Assembly: GCF_000243675.2 (NCBI RefSeq)
Contig: NZ_AHMM02000016.1
Span: forward strand, 62,001-126,000
Source of the DNA: Leptospira inadai serovar Lyme str. 10
GTDB taxonomy: Bacteria; Spirochaetota; Leptospiria; Leptospirales; Leptospiraceae
Length of the DNA: 64,000 nucleotides
Reading direction: 5' to 3'
Shown here: one piece after another, positions 49,374-59,401 of the stretch
How the letters are laid out: each line of letters begins with the position of its first letter
Position numbering within the stretch: position 1 is the stretch's first letter
Notes under the pieces: model-generated
Database searches by the model: none
Seen by the model: the letters and a program-made list of their open reading frames with translations, nothing else
What the model was told of the DNA's origin: nothing
Program-made: the position numbers and the translations under genes

Positions 49374-50681
49374 AGGTTTCCATTCCCCGCGAACGAATAG
49401 ACCGATGATAAGCCAAAATAGGATAACGACTTCATCGTCTTGAAAATAACATTGAAACAGTCCGGAAACGAAGAATCCGAATATGCCGTAGTAAAAGATG
49501 AGTCGATTCAAGGGTTGTCGGGATTGCAGAAGAAAAAAAGAAAAAAGGGCGGCAATCGATAAATAAATAAGTAAGCTTGGAACTCCGAAGACGGACGTAA
49601 AATGAAAGTAGTCATTATGCGCATGTCCTTTCTGGGTAACCTCATAAAAGTAAGCCAACTCCGGGTAGGTCTCGGAATGTTCCATCCGAACCGTTTCGAT
49701 GGATCGATTATAGTTACCCGGTCCGACTCCGATGATCGGATGGGCTGCGATTAGGGGAAACGTGGAATCCCAAATGAATGTCCGGCCCGAGTCCGTATGT
49801 TTTTCCTTTCCGAAGATTGGTCCTAACACTTTTTTTCCCGCCGGACTGAAGGCCAGGCCTAGTCCCAGTAAAATGGAAATCGTCAGAAAAGCGAATCCAC
49901 CTCGTATTAAATACGAGGTGGGCAATTCCTTACGAATCCAGAATAAATGTAATGTAGCAAGTGAGATCGAGCAGAACGCGCCGATCAGGCTGGATCGGGC
50001 CTGATTTAGTAGACAAACAAAAGCAAAGAGAAACAAAAAGAGACCGCTTTGTAAAATTTTCTTTTTGTTTTCCGATCCAAGATCCTTTAAAAAACGAAAT
50101 ACGGCAAAGCCGGAAAAGAACTGGAGCAATCCGCCGAACGTCAAATGTGTATTCATTAGGCCGATGGATATATACAAAGGAATCTTTGCAAAAGTTCCGA
50201 GAGGATGCGTAAATTTATAGGCGCTGGACTCCTTGTATAAATCGCTAACTAATCTGGACAATCGAACGGGAGAAAATCCACCTATGATTCCGGTGAAAAT
50301 TAATACTAAAAAAAGAATCACTAGTCCAGTAAATGCTTTGGGAATATCTTCTTCCTTTAAGAACCAAACTGACAGGAATCCGAAAAATAGAAAAAAGTCC
50401 TTTAGCTCGCTATTAAACGCTCGTTCAAAATAAAATGCATCTTCACCCGAGAGGAGATGAACTAGGAAATCTAGAAAATACCAGACAAAGAGGGCGACAG
50501 AAAGATAAAAAAGAAGATGTTTGGGGAACCAGTTAGAAGCCGGCCGAGAACGAAGCGTATGCCCGAACCCGAAACAGAAGGACAGTACCAGAAACGCTTG
50601 GCTTATGCTGACGGAAACTCCTATCGTGCTGAACGTAGCAATTAGACAAAATACATGTGCCTTACGTAAGAATTCGGTCAT
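49317..50681 (-). CDS. O-antigen ligase/polymerase-like protein
   Basis: A polytopic protein (454 residues from ATG 50681; 494 from 50801) of the Wzy/WaaL family. About ten hydrophobic helices flank a periplasmic loop with PIIGVGPGNYN and GHAHNDYFHFTSVFG, the latter typical of Wzy_C. It would join or polymerise surface polysaccharide. The start is uncertain since neither ATG has a Shine-Dalgarno. Convergent overlap of 57 bases with the PLD gene. A polysaccharide role fits neighbours GT4 and GT9. Confidence 0.75.
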   Translation of the reverse strand: MTEFLRKAHVFCLIATFSTIGVSVSISQAFLVLSFCFGFGHTLRSRPASNWFPKHLLFYLSVALFVWYFLDFLVHLLSGEDAFYFERAFNSELKDFFLFFGFLSVWFLKEEDIPKAFTGLVILFLVLIFTGIIGGFSPVRLSRLVSDLYKESSAYKFTHPLGTFAKIPLYISIGLMNTHLTFGGLLQFFSGFAVFRFLKDLGSENKKKILQSGLFLFLFAFVCLLNQARSSLIGAFCSISLATLHLFWIRKELPTSYLIRGGFAFLTISILLGLGLAFSPAGKKVLGPIFGKEKHTDSGRTFIWDSTFPLIAAHPIIGVGPGNYNRSIETVRMEHSETYPELAYFYEVTQKGHAHNDYFHFTSVFGVPSLLIYLSIAALFSFFLLQSRQPLNRLIFYYGIFGFFVSGLFQCYFQDDEVVILFWLIIGLFVRGEWKPSDSDGAKALSPSMRQSGK

Positions 50682-50811
50682 CGGAAGAAATGCCTGTAAC
50701 AGAATGTAAATTCCCGCTTCCTTGTAAATTCGATTATTTTTCCCGACATAAAGTAGATTGGAGTGGAAAAATCCCTCCTTTGCATGAGATTGGTTCCCCA
50801 TCAGGGCTACG

Positions 50812-52107
50812 ATGAAAATCCTTTATTTTTCGGACACATTCCTTCCTAAAGTCGACGGGGTCGCAATCTCCATGCGGAATTTCGCCGAGTTGCTTGCCGA
50901 GAGAGGACATGAATTTTTGATATGTTGTCCCAAATACGGAGACGGAGACTTCGATCGGATGGGGGACCGGATTCGCATCGAACGATTTCGTAGCGGATAT
51001 TTGCCCAGCTATCCGGATATAAAGGTCGTTTTGCCTTCTCCTGCAAAAATCAAAAGAATTATCAAAGAATTTCAGCCGGACTTAGTTCATATTCACACTC
51101 CAGGCTTACTAGGCTTATATGGAATTAATGCTACGGAACGTTACGGAATTCCTAGTATAGGAACCTATCATACTTTGATGTCCGAGCAGGATATGTATTT
51201 GTCTTTATACAGACTTTTGAAGCTGGACAAACTGTTTATGAAAGTCGGCAAGCTTAATAAAAGACTGCGAATTAAGGATTTGATAAAATTTGAGAAGTTT
51301 GACAGATTCAATATTCGGAAAAAGATCATATTGAAGATTACGAACAATTTGTATGATAGATGCGATCTAATTATCTCTCCCTCCCATCTCATAAAAAAGC
51401 AGTTGGAAGAGTTCGGTATTAAAAAGCCGGTCGCAGTGATTTCTAACGGATTGGACCTATCCGAATTTAAAGGGCAGCCTAAAAAATTGGAAGGAAGCCC
51501 GAAGCTTCTGCACGTAGGGAGAATTTCTTACGAAAAAAACTGCGATGTAATCATCAATTCCTTTAAATTGATTAAGGATTCGCTTCCTGATGCGAGTTTG
51601 ACGATCGTCGGCGACGGTCCTGCTCTTGCCTCCTTAAAATTGCAGTCGGAAAAACTCGGAATTGAAAAATCGGTCTTCTTTAAAGGGTTTATCGATCGGA
51701 AGGATTTACCGAAGGAATATCCGAACTATGATCTGTTTTTAACGGCATCAACTATGGAGACTCAAGGATTGGTGATTTTAGAATCGATAGCTTGCGGTTT
51801 GCCGGCGGTCGGCGTGGATTCTTTTGCCATTCCCGAATTGATCCACAACGCTAAAAACGGATACATAGCTAAACCGTTCGACGTGAAAGATATCGCGGAG
51901 AAGTCGGTTAAGATACTGAAAGATCCCGAGCTATTTGCCGCATTTTCGATCGAATCGATTCGAATCGCGCAAAGTCATGAAATTAAAGCCTGCGTGGATA
52001 GAATGGAAGATGTCTATAAAGCCGTTGCCGAATTGAAAGGTAAGAAAAAGAGTCCTTCGCTTTTTAATATGATTTTTTCACTCGACCCGTTCGGTTTATT
52101 CGGTTAA
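50812..52107 (+). CDS. Glycosyltransferase family 4
   Basis: A 431-residue GT-B fold glycosyltransferase. The acceptor domain starts [17 protein letters not shown], the donor domain has [14 protein letters not shown] and the E-x7-E motif in [19 protein letters not shown]. Similar proteins transfer a hexose or diacylglycerol-linked sugar to lipids or O-antigen intermediates. The insertion rich in lysine (residues about 125-180, [17 protein letters not shown]) is larger than usual. Divergent from the ligase. Confidence 0.88.
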   Translation: MKILYFSDTFLPKVDGVAISMRNFAELLAERGHEFLICCPKYGDGDFDRMGDRIRIERFRSGYLPSYPDIKVVLPSPAKIKRIIKEFQPDLVHIHTPGLLGLYGINATERYGIPSIGTYHTLMSEQDMYLSLYRLLKLDKLFMKVGKLNKRLRIKDLIKFEKFDRFNIRKKIILKITNNLYDRCDLIISPSHLIKKQLEEFGIKKPVAVISNGLDLSEFKGQPKKLEGSPKLLHVGRISYEKNCDVIINSFKLIKDSLPDASLTIVGDGPALASLKLQSEKLGIEKSVFFKGFIDRKDLPKEYPNYDLFLTASTMETQGLVILESIACGLPAVGVDSFAIPELIHNAKNGYIAKPFDVKDIAEKSVKILKDPELFAAFSIESIRIAQSHEIKACVDRMEDVYKAVAELKGKKKSPSLFNMIFSLDPFGLFG

Positions 52108-52115
52108 AGTCGAAT

Positions 52116-53174
52116 TTAGAAAAGCGTATTGATGTTTATGATCACATTAATGCGCTTGATAACATCCTCGGGTGTGATCCACTCCATACACGCAAAGTCC
52201 TTTCTAAAGCACGTCGTATTTCCGTAGATGCTGCAAGGTCTACAAGTGAGATCCTCTATTTGTAGAACGCCGGTATCTTCTTGACCGAAAGGTGCAAAAC
52301 CGGAATAGGGATGAGTCGTTCCGAAGAGAGCAACGACAGGGCGCTTTAAAAGGGCAGCGATGTGAATGTTGGACGAATCCATTCCTATAATTACGTCCAT
52401 TCTTTCCATGATTCCGAGTTCTCCTCGTATTCCGAGTTTTCCTCCGGAGACGATCGTCATCGATTGATCGCCGTTTCTCCATTCCTCCATAATGGATGCT
52501 TCCTGAGACGAACCGAATAAGAAAATCCTAATATTTGGAAATTCTTCCTTGAGTAGTTTAAGCAATGCGATGCTTTTTTCGTGCGGCCATTCTTTTAATT
52601 TGTGACCGGCAAACGGTGCGTATCCGACCCAAAGCCCTTCCTTTTTGTCGATCTTTCTGGAAAGTAAGAAGTCCTTTGCAAAAATCTTGGATTCGGGATC
52701 AACGTTTATCCAGGGTCCTTTGCGAACGGAAGCCGGATATCCCGCCTTATCGAATACCTTCAAGTATCTATCAACGGTATGTGGGAGCTTTCGAAGTACT
52801 TTTCTATTCCTACGAATCTGGCGTAATTTTTCGCGTCTGCCTTTCACGATTTGAAAAATTGGAACGCCCCTCAAGCGGAAAAATAAACTGATAAACCTAG
52901 ATCTGACGCTTGAGTGTAAATCGACTATTTTCTCGTAAGGGCCGAGCTTATTCAGCTCCCGAAATAATCGGTACAAGCCCATGATTCCTCTATATTTTTT
53001 TAGATTGATTCCGATTACATGAACGTTCGGGATATTATAGAAAAAAGGCGCATAATTTCCTCGCGTCACGACCGTAAGTTGGATATTCGTATATTTCGCA
53101 ACGACCGCTATTAGCGCCGGCGCCATTAGGGCAACGTCTCCCATTGCCGAAAAACGAAGAACAAGAAGGTTCAT
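52116..53174 (-). CDS. Glycosyltransferase family 9 (heptosyltransferase-like)
   Basis: A 352-residue GT9 protein related to lipopolysaccharide heptosyltransferases. MNLLVLRFSAMGDVALMAP opens the N-domain; the C-domain has the nucleotide-sugar motif GMDSSNIHIAALLKRPVVALFG. Its ATG overlaps the DUF4254 stop by four bases, a pairing seen repeatedly between GT9 and DUF4254 genes. The natural donor sugar cannot be read from the sequence. Confidence 0.88.
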   Translation of the reverse strand: MNLLVLRFSAMGDVALMAPALIAVVAKYTNIQLTVVTRGNYAPFFYNIPNVHVIGINLKKYRGIMGLYRLFRELNKLGPYEKIVDLHSSVRSRFISLFFRLRGVPIFQIVKGRREKLRQIRRNRKVLRKLPHTVDRYLKVFDKAGYPASVRKGPWINVDPESKIFAKDFLLSRKIDKKEGLWVGYAPFAGHKLKEWPHEKSIALLKLLKEEFPNIRIFLFGSSQEASIMEEWRNGDQSMTIVSGGKLGIRGELGIMERMDVIIGMDSSNIHIAALLKRPVVALFGTTHPYSGFAPFGQEDTGVLQIEDLTCRPCSIYGNTTCFRKDFACMEWITPEDVIKRINVIININTLF

Positions 53175-53773
53175 GCTTTATTGGTATACAAAGAAGGATT
53201 GAGATTCTTATCGTTGTACATTTTCATTTGACGATATACTTTATAATATTTCACGCCCTTGGAAAGATCGTCCAATATCTCATCTAGGCAAATCGACAAA
53301 TCTTTCCTTTGCTCTAGCAGAATGCTTAGCTTCGTTTTACAGGCTTCGATATGCGCAATGGTCGCGTCAGTCCTACGCGTCTGCTCTTCCATATGATAGA
53401 TTTTGAGCTCCAAAATGCTCATCCGATCGATTAGCCAGGCCGGCGTCTCGGAATTCATGCGGGCATCCGGCTTACGGGGAATATCCTTAAACCTGGATGA
53501 AATAAAATCGTCGATTAGTTCTACGGTATCCGTTCTTTCCTGGTTTAAGGCGTCTATTTGACGCTTAAACTGGACTAGATTCGAGTCCGGCAAATCCGGT
53601 CTTCGGATTTCGTCTTCGACATGCCACTGGACGGTATCAATCTGGTTCTTTTTATAGAAAAGATACTCTAAACTGGTTTGAGGATAGGGGTTTTTTGATA
53701 AGGATTCGCTTGCATGCCAATCTTGGATGGATTTTTGAAAAATCGAAACAACGGAGGCTGAATCTAAGTGCAT
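53171..53773 (-). CDS. DUF4254 protein
   Basis: A 200-residue helical protein of the DUF4254 family by its pattern WHxEDEIRRPDLPDS (about residues 50-64), NQERTDTVELIDD, and the later HMEEQTRRTD. Function is unknown; the family is repeatedly encoded beside glycosyltransferases, and here it is coupled to GT9 (ATGA overlap). It may assist glycan assembly. No signal peptide. Upstream is a divergent control region shared with the patatin gene. Confidence 0.8.
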   Translation of the reverse strand: MHLDSASVVSIFQKSIQDWHASESLSKNPYPQTSLEYLFYKKNQIDTVQWHVEDEIRRPDLPDSNLVQFKRQIDALNQERTDTVELIDDFISSRFKDIPRKPDARMNSETPAWLIDRMSILELKIYHMEEQTRRTDATIAHIEACKTKLSILLEQRKDLSICLDEILDDLSKGVKYYKVYRQMKMYNDKNLNPSLYTNKA

Positions 53774-53907
53774 CGGAGCTAGAATTTCCCTTTAAACTCA
53801 GAAATCAAGAGATTTCCATCCGGAAACAAGGACCTTTACGTTCGTATTTCATTCTCGATACGAGATAGACTTTACAAAACGGAAGAGGGGCCATAGGCTT
53901 TGCCGGA

Positions 53908-55668
53908 ATGATACGTTTCGTCCCTCCCGAAGCATTGCAATTTCTTGCCTCGATTCCCTTATTTAAAAATCTTCCGAGAAAGCTACTCGTTCAAATTTAT
54001 AAGCATATCGAAGAACGGAATGTTTATAACCATGATGTGATTTATTATAAGGGAGAGATTTCAAAGGAACTGTATCTAATACGCCACGGCGAGGTGATGG
54101 TCACTTTAGGGGAAGCCGGACAAACCGTTCGATATTTAGGTGAAGGTGATCTTTTTGCGGAAAACAGCGTTCTGACTAGGTCGGTGCATTCGGGTTCGGC
54201 GACGGCCGTTTTGGATACTTTACTGTACGTATTGAACGGAGAATATTTTCTCCGTCTTGCCGCAAAGGAAAAGATCTTATCCCAAAATTTAATGCGCCTC
54301 ATGGGAATCAGGATGCGCGAAGCGATCGAAGGAGTCGTCAAGAATCCTTCGGTGCCGCGACGATTGATTTGTCATATTCCGACCGAAGAGGTCGAGGACT
54401 TCAAGCACCACCTAGATTCGATCGTCGAAACGGGGAGACGATCCCACGAAGGAAATGTCTCTCTATTCAAGATCGATATATTCAAGGATAAATCGCTATC
54501 CGAAATGATTCGGATGATTTCCCAGCTCAGAAAAAAATCTCCCGTCCTTCATATTTATTTCCGCGTTCCAAGCATACTCCCCGAATTCGATAAGGTTGTG
54601 CAACAATGCGATCAGATCGTTTTTTGGGAGGATAATCCCGAAAGAAACGTTAAACAGAAAACCGAAATCATCGATTATTGGAGACCTCGAATACGTAATT
54701 ATGACGGGCGTACGTCCAGGATCGTAGTTTCCGATAAAGCGATCCATCACGAAGACAAAAGCGCCAATCAGCGAATTTTCTACAAGGGCGAGACGTTTGC
54801 CAGATATCTTGTTTCCAAAACTAGAGGATTGGCCCTCGGCGGAGGCGGAGCCAGAGCCTTGGCCCACGTCGGGCTACTAAAAGTTTTAGAAAGGGAAGGG
54901 ATCCGATTCGATTATGTGTCAGGTTCTTCCTTCGGCGCGGTGATCGCGGCATTGTACGCGAGGGGAGAAAGCGCCGATTCCGTTTACAAGATGGTTAGTA
55001 AATTCTTCGGTGGAATCGATAAGCCGTTTGATCCGACGATTCCGTTAATTTCTTTCTTTAAGGGAAAAAAAATGCTGCGAATGCTTAAGGACGCATTCGG
55101 TTCGCAATTGATCGAGGATCTAAAAATTCCATTCGTAACGTCGGCCGTGGACTTGCATAGTGGGCAGGAATACGTAATGGATCAGGGGCCTATCTGGGAA
55201 GCACTTGCATCCGCAATGAGTTTGCCGGGTATGTTCCCTCCCGTTTTTAAAGGGGATCACCTTTTAATCGACGGGGGAGTGATCAACAACGTGCCTGATA
55301 ACCTGATTCGAAAGAGAGGAGCGGACGTCATTCTTTCGGTTAACGTTTCCCCGTTACGCGACGATGCGATCGTTCGACTTTTGGAAGATCGTAAAGTTAC
55401 CGGGAAATCGTTCTTTAAGAACCTATGGGAAGATATCACGTACCCTCCGATCTTAAAGATTATGGCGAGAGCGATTACTCTGGAAGGACGCGAGATTACC
55501 AAGCTTCGAAAGGAGAAAATGGATCTTTTCGTGAATATGCATATCGAAGAATTCGCGTTTACCGATTTCGGAAGGTACAAGGAAGTGATAAAAAAAGGCG
55601 AATTGGAAGCCGAATCGGCTACCAAGGAAATCCGTGAATTGTTCTTTCCTTCCGAACGGAAAAAGTGA
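53908..55668 (+). CDS. cNMP-binding patatin-like phospholipase
   Basis: A 586-residue protein. Residues about 15-125 form a cyclic-nucleotide-binding domain (YKGEISKELYLIRHGEVM, LGEGDLFAENSVL). A linker leads to a patatin domain from about residue 310: the oxyanion GGGGARALAHVG, the GSSFG nucleophile elbow (GxSxG), and the DGGVINNVP dyad aspartate. The same order is found in neuropathy target esterase relatives that deacylate lysophospholipids. It is the likely effector of a cyclic nucleotide signal. Convergent with the nucleosidase gene. Confidence 0.9.
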   Translation: MIRFVPPEALQFLASIPLFKNLPRKLLVQIYKHIEERNVYNHDVIYYKGEISKELYLIRHGEVMVTLGEAGQTVRYLGEGDLFAENSVLTRSVHSGSATAVLDTLLYVLNGEYFLRLAAKEKILSQNLMRLMGIRMREAIEGVVKNPSVPRRLICHIPTEEVEDFKHHLDSIVETGRRSHEGNVSLFKIDIFKDKSLSEMIRMISQLRKKSPVLHIYFRVPSILPEFDKVVQQCDQIVFWEDNPERNVKQKTEIIDYWRPRIRNYDGRTSRIVVSDKAIHHEDKSANQRIFYKGETFARYLVSKTRGLALGGGGARALAHVGLLKVLEREGIRFDYVSGSSFGAVIAALYARGESADSVYKMVSKFFGGIDKPFDPTIPLISFFKGKKMLRMLKDAFGSQLIEDLKIPFVTSAVDLHSGQEYVMDQGPIWEALASAMSLPGMFPPVFKGDHLLIDGGVINNVPDNLIRKRGADVILSVNVSPLRDDAIVRLLEDRKVTGKSFFKNLWEDITYPPILKIMARAITLEGREITKLRKEKMDLFVNMHIEEFAFTDFGRYKEVIKKGELEAESATKEIRELFFPSERKK

Positions 55669-55673
55669 GTTTT

Positions 55674-56306
55674 TTATGGAAACGAAGCGATTACCGCATC
55701 TTGCAATTTATCGGATAATTTTCTCCAGGAAGATTTCCACTCGTCGCTTCCTTTCGGGCCCACGCGATTCGTCAGTGAAAATATAGCGGTTAAAGGAATA
55801 GCGAAATTTTCCGCTACTTTTGCCAGACCGAAAACTTCCATATTTTCCAAACCGATTTCTTCCGTTTTTAAACGTTCCGTGGCTCGCGGACTTAGGTCTT
55901 CTAAAGTTACCGAACCGGTTCCGTTGGTAGTAGATTCGAAAAAACCGTTGCCTAAAGCCGGAATTTCAAAGGCGGTAAATTCCAGTTTTAATTTTAGAAA
56001 CTCCGGTACCCGTATTTTCTTATCCAGGTAAGCGATTTCGTAATTTGTAAATGCTCTCGAGAGTCCTAGTTTTCCTTCCCATTCTTTGCGAGGAACCCAA
56101 GGATACACTCCTGCAGAACCTAGGAAGATAATGGATTTCGGTAAATCCTCTTCGTTTTCCAAGAAGAAAGATTGCAGGCGTAGCGCGGCGTTTAAGTTCC
56201 CGACTCCGGTTTCTAAGACCCAAAATCGGTGATCGGATTGCAGTTTGTCAATTTCTCCGGTAAAGGCCCCGCAAAAAAGAATTTCCCGATTTTTCATTTT
56301 AGGCAT
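55674..56306 (-). CDS. Phosphorylase-superfamily nucleosidase, MqnB-like
   Basis: A 210-residue PNP/UDP-superfamily protein. The N-terminal substrate motif is VLETGVGNLNAALRL; the C-terminal GLENMEVFGLAKVAENFAIP holds the purine and ribose ligands, followed by SLTNRVGPKGSDEW. Candidates are futalosine hydrolase (MqnB, menaquinone) and MTA/SAH nucleosidase. The ending is more like MqnB. It lies just upstream of nothing else in that pathway. The acyl-CoA ligase gene is seven bases upstream on the same strand, so they share a transcript. Confidence 0.7.
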   Translation of the reverse strand: MPKMKNREILFCGAFTGEIDKLQSDHRFWVLETGVGNLNAALRLQSFFLENEEDLPKSIIFLGSAGVYPWVPRKEWEGKLGLSRAFTNYEIAYLDKKIRVPEFLKLKLEFTAFEIPALGNGFFESTTNGTGSVTLEDLSPRATERLKTEEIGLENMEVFGLAKVAENFAIPLTAIFSLTNRVGPKGSDEWKSSWRKLSDKLQDAVIASFP

Positions 56307-56312
56307 ATCGAT

Positions 56313-58241
56313 TTAAGAATACAGCTCATTGATTTGACGAGAATAATTTTCCAGGACGACTTTACGCTTAATTTTCATGGTCTCTGTCAGTTCTTGCCCT
56401 TTTTCGAACGGCTTCTCGATCAGCAGAAAATTGGAGATCCTTTCAAAATTCTTAAATCCGTTTCCTTCCGAAATTTTTTCTTTCAGCAATTCCTTATAAA
56501 ATTTGAGTACGGTCGGGTTCGTAACGATTTCCGTATTTGCTTCCGGTAATGTTTGTCCCGATTTCGCGAATTTTTCCCTGAGCTTTTCGAAATTAGGAAC
56601 GATCAGGGCGTTCAGGAATTTCCGATCCTGCCCGACGACTACGATAAACTGGATAAATTCGGATTCGGAAATTTTAGCTTCGATCGGTTCCGGCTCCACA
56701 TTTTCGCCGGAAGATAATACGATCGTATCTTTGGCACGACCTGCAAACTTGAGTTCTCCTGTCTTCGTCCAAACGAATAAATCTCCTGAATCGAACCAAT
56801 TGTCTATCAGTGAAGCCGTATTTTTTTCTTCGTCTTTGTAGTAGCCGGAAGTGACATGCGGCCCTTTATGCCAAGCTGTACCTTTGATTCCGGATTCGGT
56901 AATGACAGTCCCGGTTTCATCCAAAAGTTTTATATGCGCGCCGGGAAAAACTGGTCCGATTGCGCCGGTTTTTGGAATCGGAAACCGACCCATAGCTCCC
57001 ATTCCCGTGGTCTCAGTCATTCCATAGGTTTCGATAATGGGAATACCGAGCGACCGGAAAAAAAACTGAATTTTAGAAGGCATCGCTCCCGCACCGCAAA
57101 ACGCAAAACGTAGACGCCCACCTAAAGAAGCACGAACAGGCTGTAATATTTTTTGTGAAAGTAAATTCGCTAGTGAAACCGGCCCGAAGAACGCTAGGGC
57201 TACGAATTTATCCAATGCCTTTTGATCGGAAGGTTCATCCTCGGTAGTTGCGTAATTTCCCGTAATCGTATCATAAAGGGAGCTATGGAACTCCGCGATT
57301 TTTACGGCCAACGAGAAGACCTTAAATTTCCAAGACGGTCCCTTTTTGGCTGTATCCCAGATTTTACGGTATAGCGCCTCCCATACACGGGGAACGGAAA
57401 CCAAAACGGTGGGTTGGATTAGGCCAAAGTCTCGTTGTAGATTAGTAACATTGGAGGAAGCCATCGAGGCACCCCAGGAAAGCAAGGCTGTCTCTAAAAT
57501 CCGTTCCGCAATATGCCAAGGAGGAAGGAATACCACAGTTCTATCCGAATACGTGACCGGGACGAATTGCTGGAGTTCTTGTACGCTCCAAGTAAATGAT
57601 CTGTGTTTAAGAACGACTCCTTTGGGAACGCCTGTGGTTCCCGAAGTGTAAATGATGGTCGCAATGTCCTTGCCCGTGAGCGATTCTCCGGCTTGCCTCA
57701 GGACTTCCGGCCCTTTCTTGGAAAGGTACTGTTCTCCGGAAGATAAGGCTTTATCCAGTCCGAGCACTTCCAATTTTGGGAATTGGCTCCTGATCTGGCT
57801 TAAGCCTTCGAATGTGGATTCGTCTTCGATTACTATGAGAACCTCGATTGCGGATAAACAATCAGGATGTTTGCTTAGTTTTTTTAGAACCGAATTCTTT
57901 TCTAGGAAGACGATTTTTGCGTCCGTGTGGGTTAAAATATAAGTGATATCTTCGGCGCTTGCGTCGCATCCCCTAGGAACATCTACACCGCCGGCACAGA
58001 CGATCGAAAAAGAGCAGAGGGACCATTCGGTGCGATTATCACAAATGAGTCCGACCTTATCTCCTCGTCTTAACCCTTTGGAAAGTAAATATCCCGAAAG
58101 TCTTTCCAGGCTGGAAAACCATTCTCCATAGGAAATTCCGGTGAAAGTATGTTGTTTTTCATCCCAGATCCAGTGGAAAGGACGATCACGATATTGGCGG
58201 CAAGAATCCGAGACCAAATGATATATGCTAGGTTTTTCCAT
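56313..58241 (-). CDS. Long-chain acyl-CoA ligase (AMP-forming)
   Basis: A 642-residue ANL-superfamily ligase. The AMP/phosphate loop is IIYTSGTTGVPKG, then YGMTETTG and a late SGENVEPEPIEAKI; the C-terminal lysine region is TMKIKRKVVL. It activates fatty acids with ATP, the entry to beta-oxidation, on which Leptospira depend for carbon. Start is ATG 58241, five bases past the argC stop; a TTG at 58250 is an alternative. Probably translated from the same message as argC. Confidence 0.9.
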   Translation of the reverse strand: MEKPSIYHLVSDSCRQYRDRPFHWIWDEKQHTFTGISYGEWFSSLERLSGYLLSKGLRRGDKVGLICDNRTEWSLCSFSIVCAGGVDVPRGCDASAEDITYILTHTDAKIVFLEKNSVLKKLSKHPDCLSAIEVLIVIEDESTFEGLSQIRSQFPKLEVLGLDKALSSGEQYLSKKGPEVLRQAGESLTGKDIATIIYTSGTTGVPKGVVLKHRSFTWSVQELQQFVPVTYSDRTVVFLPPWHIAERILETALLSWGASMASSNVTNLQRDFGLIQPTVLVSVPRVWEALYRKIWDTAKKGPSWKFKVFSLAVKIAEFHSSLYDTITGNYATTEDEPSDQKALDKFVALAFFGPVSLANLLSQKILQPVRASLGGRLRFAFCGAGAMPSKIQFFFRSLGIPIIETYGMTETTGMGAMGRFPIPKTGAIGPVFPGAHIKLLDETGTVITESGIKGTAWHKGPHVTSGYYKDEEKNTASLIDNWFDSGDLFVWTKTGELKFAGRAKDTIVLSSGENVEPEPIEAKISESEFIQFIVVVGQDRKFLNALIVPNFEKLREKFAKSGQTLPEANTEIVTNPTVLKFYKELLKEKISEGNGFKNFERISNFLLIEKPFEKGQELTETMKIKRKVVLENYSRQINELYS

Positions 58242-58246
58242 GGGAG

Positions 58247-59263
58247 TCAAGGAAGGAGCCCAAGAGTTTCCTTCTCTCCTAACATTAGATTTATATTCTG
58301 TAGAGCCTGCCCGGCAGCTCCCTTCATGAGATTATCCAAAGCGGAGACGATCGTAATCGTCTTACCTCGCTGGCGAACTCCTATATCTAGAAAATTCGTA
58401 TGAACGACTTTAGATAGATCGATCTCCTCCGGAGTCTCCCGAATTCGAATGAAGGGCTCTCCGGAGGCGTTCTTTTTTAGAGTCGCGAGAGCGTCTATAT
58501 CTTCCGTTCCCTCCGTTTCTAGGTAGATGGTGGACAAGATTCCCCGGTTAAGAGGGAGTAAATGCGGAACAAAGAGAATTTCCGGCTGAGGCAGTCCCGA
58601 ACCCGCATAAGAATATTCTTGAATTTCAGGTTCGTGTTGGTGGGTTAAAATCTTATAGGCGCGAAAGTTTTCGTGGACTCCGGTAAAGGAAAAACCTCCG
58701 TCTTCCACTCTTCCTCCCGCGCCGCTCACTCCGGATTTGCAGTCGGCAATAATTCGACTCCGAACCTTCTTTCTAACGTCGCCGAGGAGGTACAAAGCCA
58801 ATATTACGGAAGTGGAATAGCATCCGGGATTCGAAACGAAATTCGCGCCTTTTAATTTTTCCCGAAACAATTCCGGAATTCCGAAAACGGCCCGATCTAC
58901 TAGCTCGAAGCTAGTATGGGTGAGTTTATAAGTTTTCTCGAATGCTTCGCGATTATGAAGACGATATACTCCCGACAGGTCGATTACTTTATGTCCGGCA
59001 TCTAGGAACCTAGGAGTCAATAGTAAGGAAGCTTCGTTCGGAACCGCTAAAACCACCAAGGAGCCTTCCGGAACTCGATCCTCGTGTTTCTTAAAAACTA
59101 AATCCTCCGGAAACGGGAGATCGGGAAACACCTCGGATATTTTTTTTCCGGCAAGCTTATCGCTCGTAAGATGAACCGTTTTGTATTTTGGATGGCGAGC
59201 TAAAAGTCCGAGAAGCTCTTTTCCGGTGAATCCGCCGGCCCCGATAATACTGATTTCTGACAT
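58247..59263 (-). CDS. argC: N-acetyl-gamma-glutamyl-phosphate reductase
   Basis: A 338-residue NADPH enzyme of arginine synthesis. The N-terminal [17 protein letters not shown] is the nucleotide-binding motif, the catalytic cysteine sits in [14 protein letters not shown], and the C-terminal [12 protein letters not shown] and [16 protein letters not shown] are classic. I start it at ATG 59263, because the open frame to 59359 crosses the recA terminator. Acts with the ArgD-like enzyme encoded at 33430, although far away. Confidence 0.94.
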   Translation of the reverse strand: MSEISIIGAGGFTGKELLGLLARHPKYKTVHLTSDKLAGKKISEVFPDLPFPEDLVFKKHEDRVPEGSLVVLAVPNEASLLLTPRFLDAGHKVIDLSGVYRLHNREAFEKTYKLTHTSFELVDRAVFGIPELFREKLKGANFVSNPGCYSTSVILALYLLGDVRKKVRSRIIADCKSGVSGAGGRVEDGGFSFTGVHENFRAYKILTHQHEPEIQEYSYAGSGLPQPEILFVPHLLPLNRGILSTIYLETEGTEDIDALATLKKNASGEPFIRIRETPEEIDLSKVVHTNFLDIGVRQRGKTITIVSALDNLMKGAAGQALQNINLMLGEKETLGLLP

Positions 59264-59331
59264 GCTCTTCCTGATTTGGTTGAATTCTTGGTTGCGTAAG
59301 GCAAGTATCAAAAAAGGAAAAGTTCTTGGAA

Positions 59332-59364
59332 TAAAAAAAAAGCCGGATGGATTTCCCACCCGGC
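59332..59364 (-). terminator. Intrinsic terminator after recA
   Basis: On the minus strand, a GCCGGGTGG stem with a 5-nt loop and CCATCCGGC (59342-59364, one G-U pair) runs into nine T residues (59333-59341). It separates recA from argC and is the clearest terminator in the window. Confidence 0.85.
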
Positions 59365-59401
59365 GTCAATGGTTTCTAAAAAGAAAGCCGGTAGTAAATG
59401 T

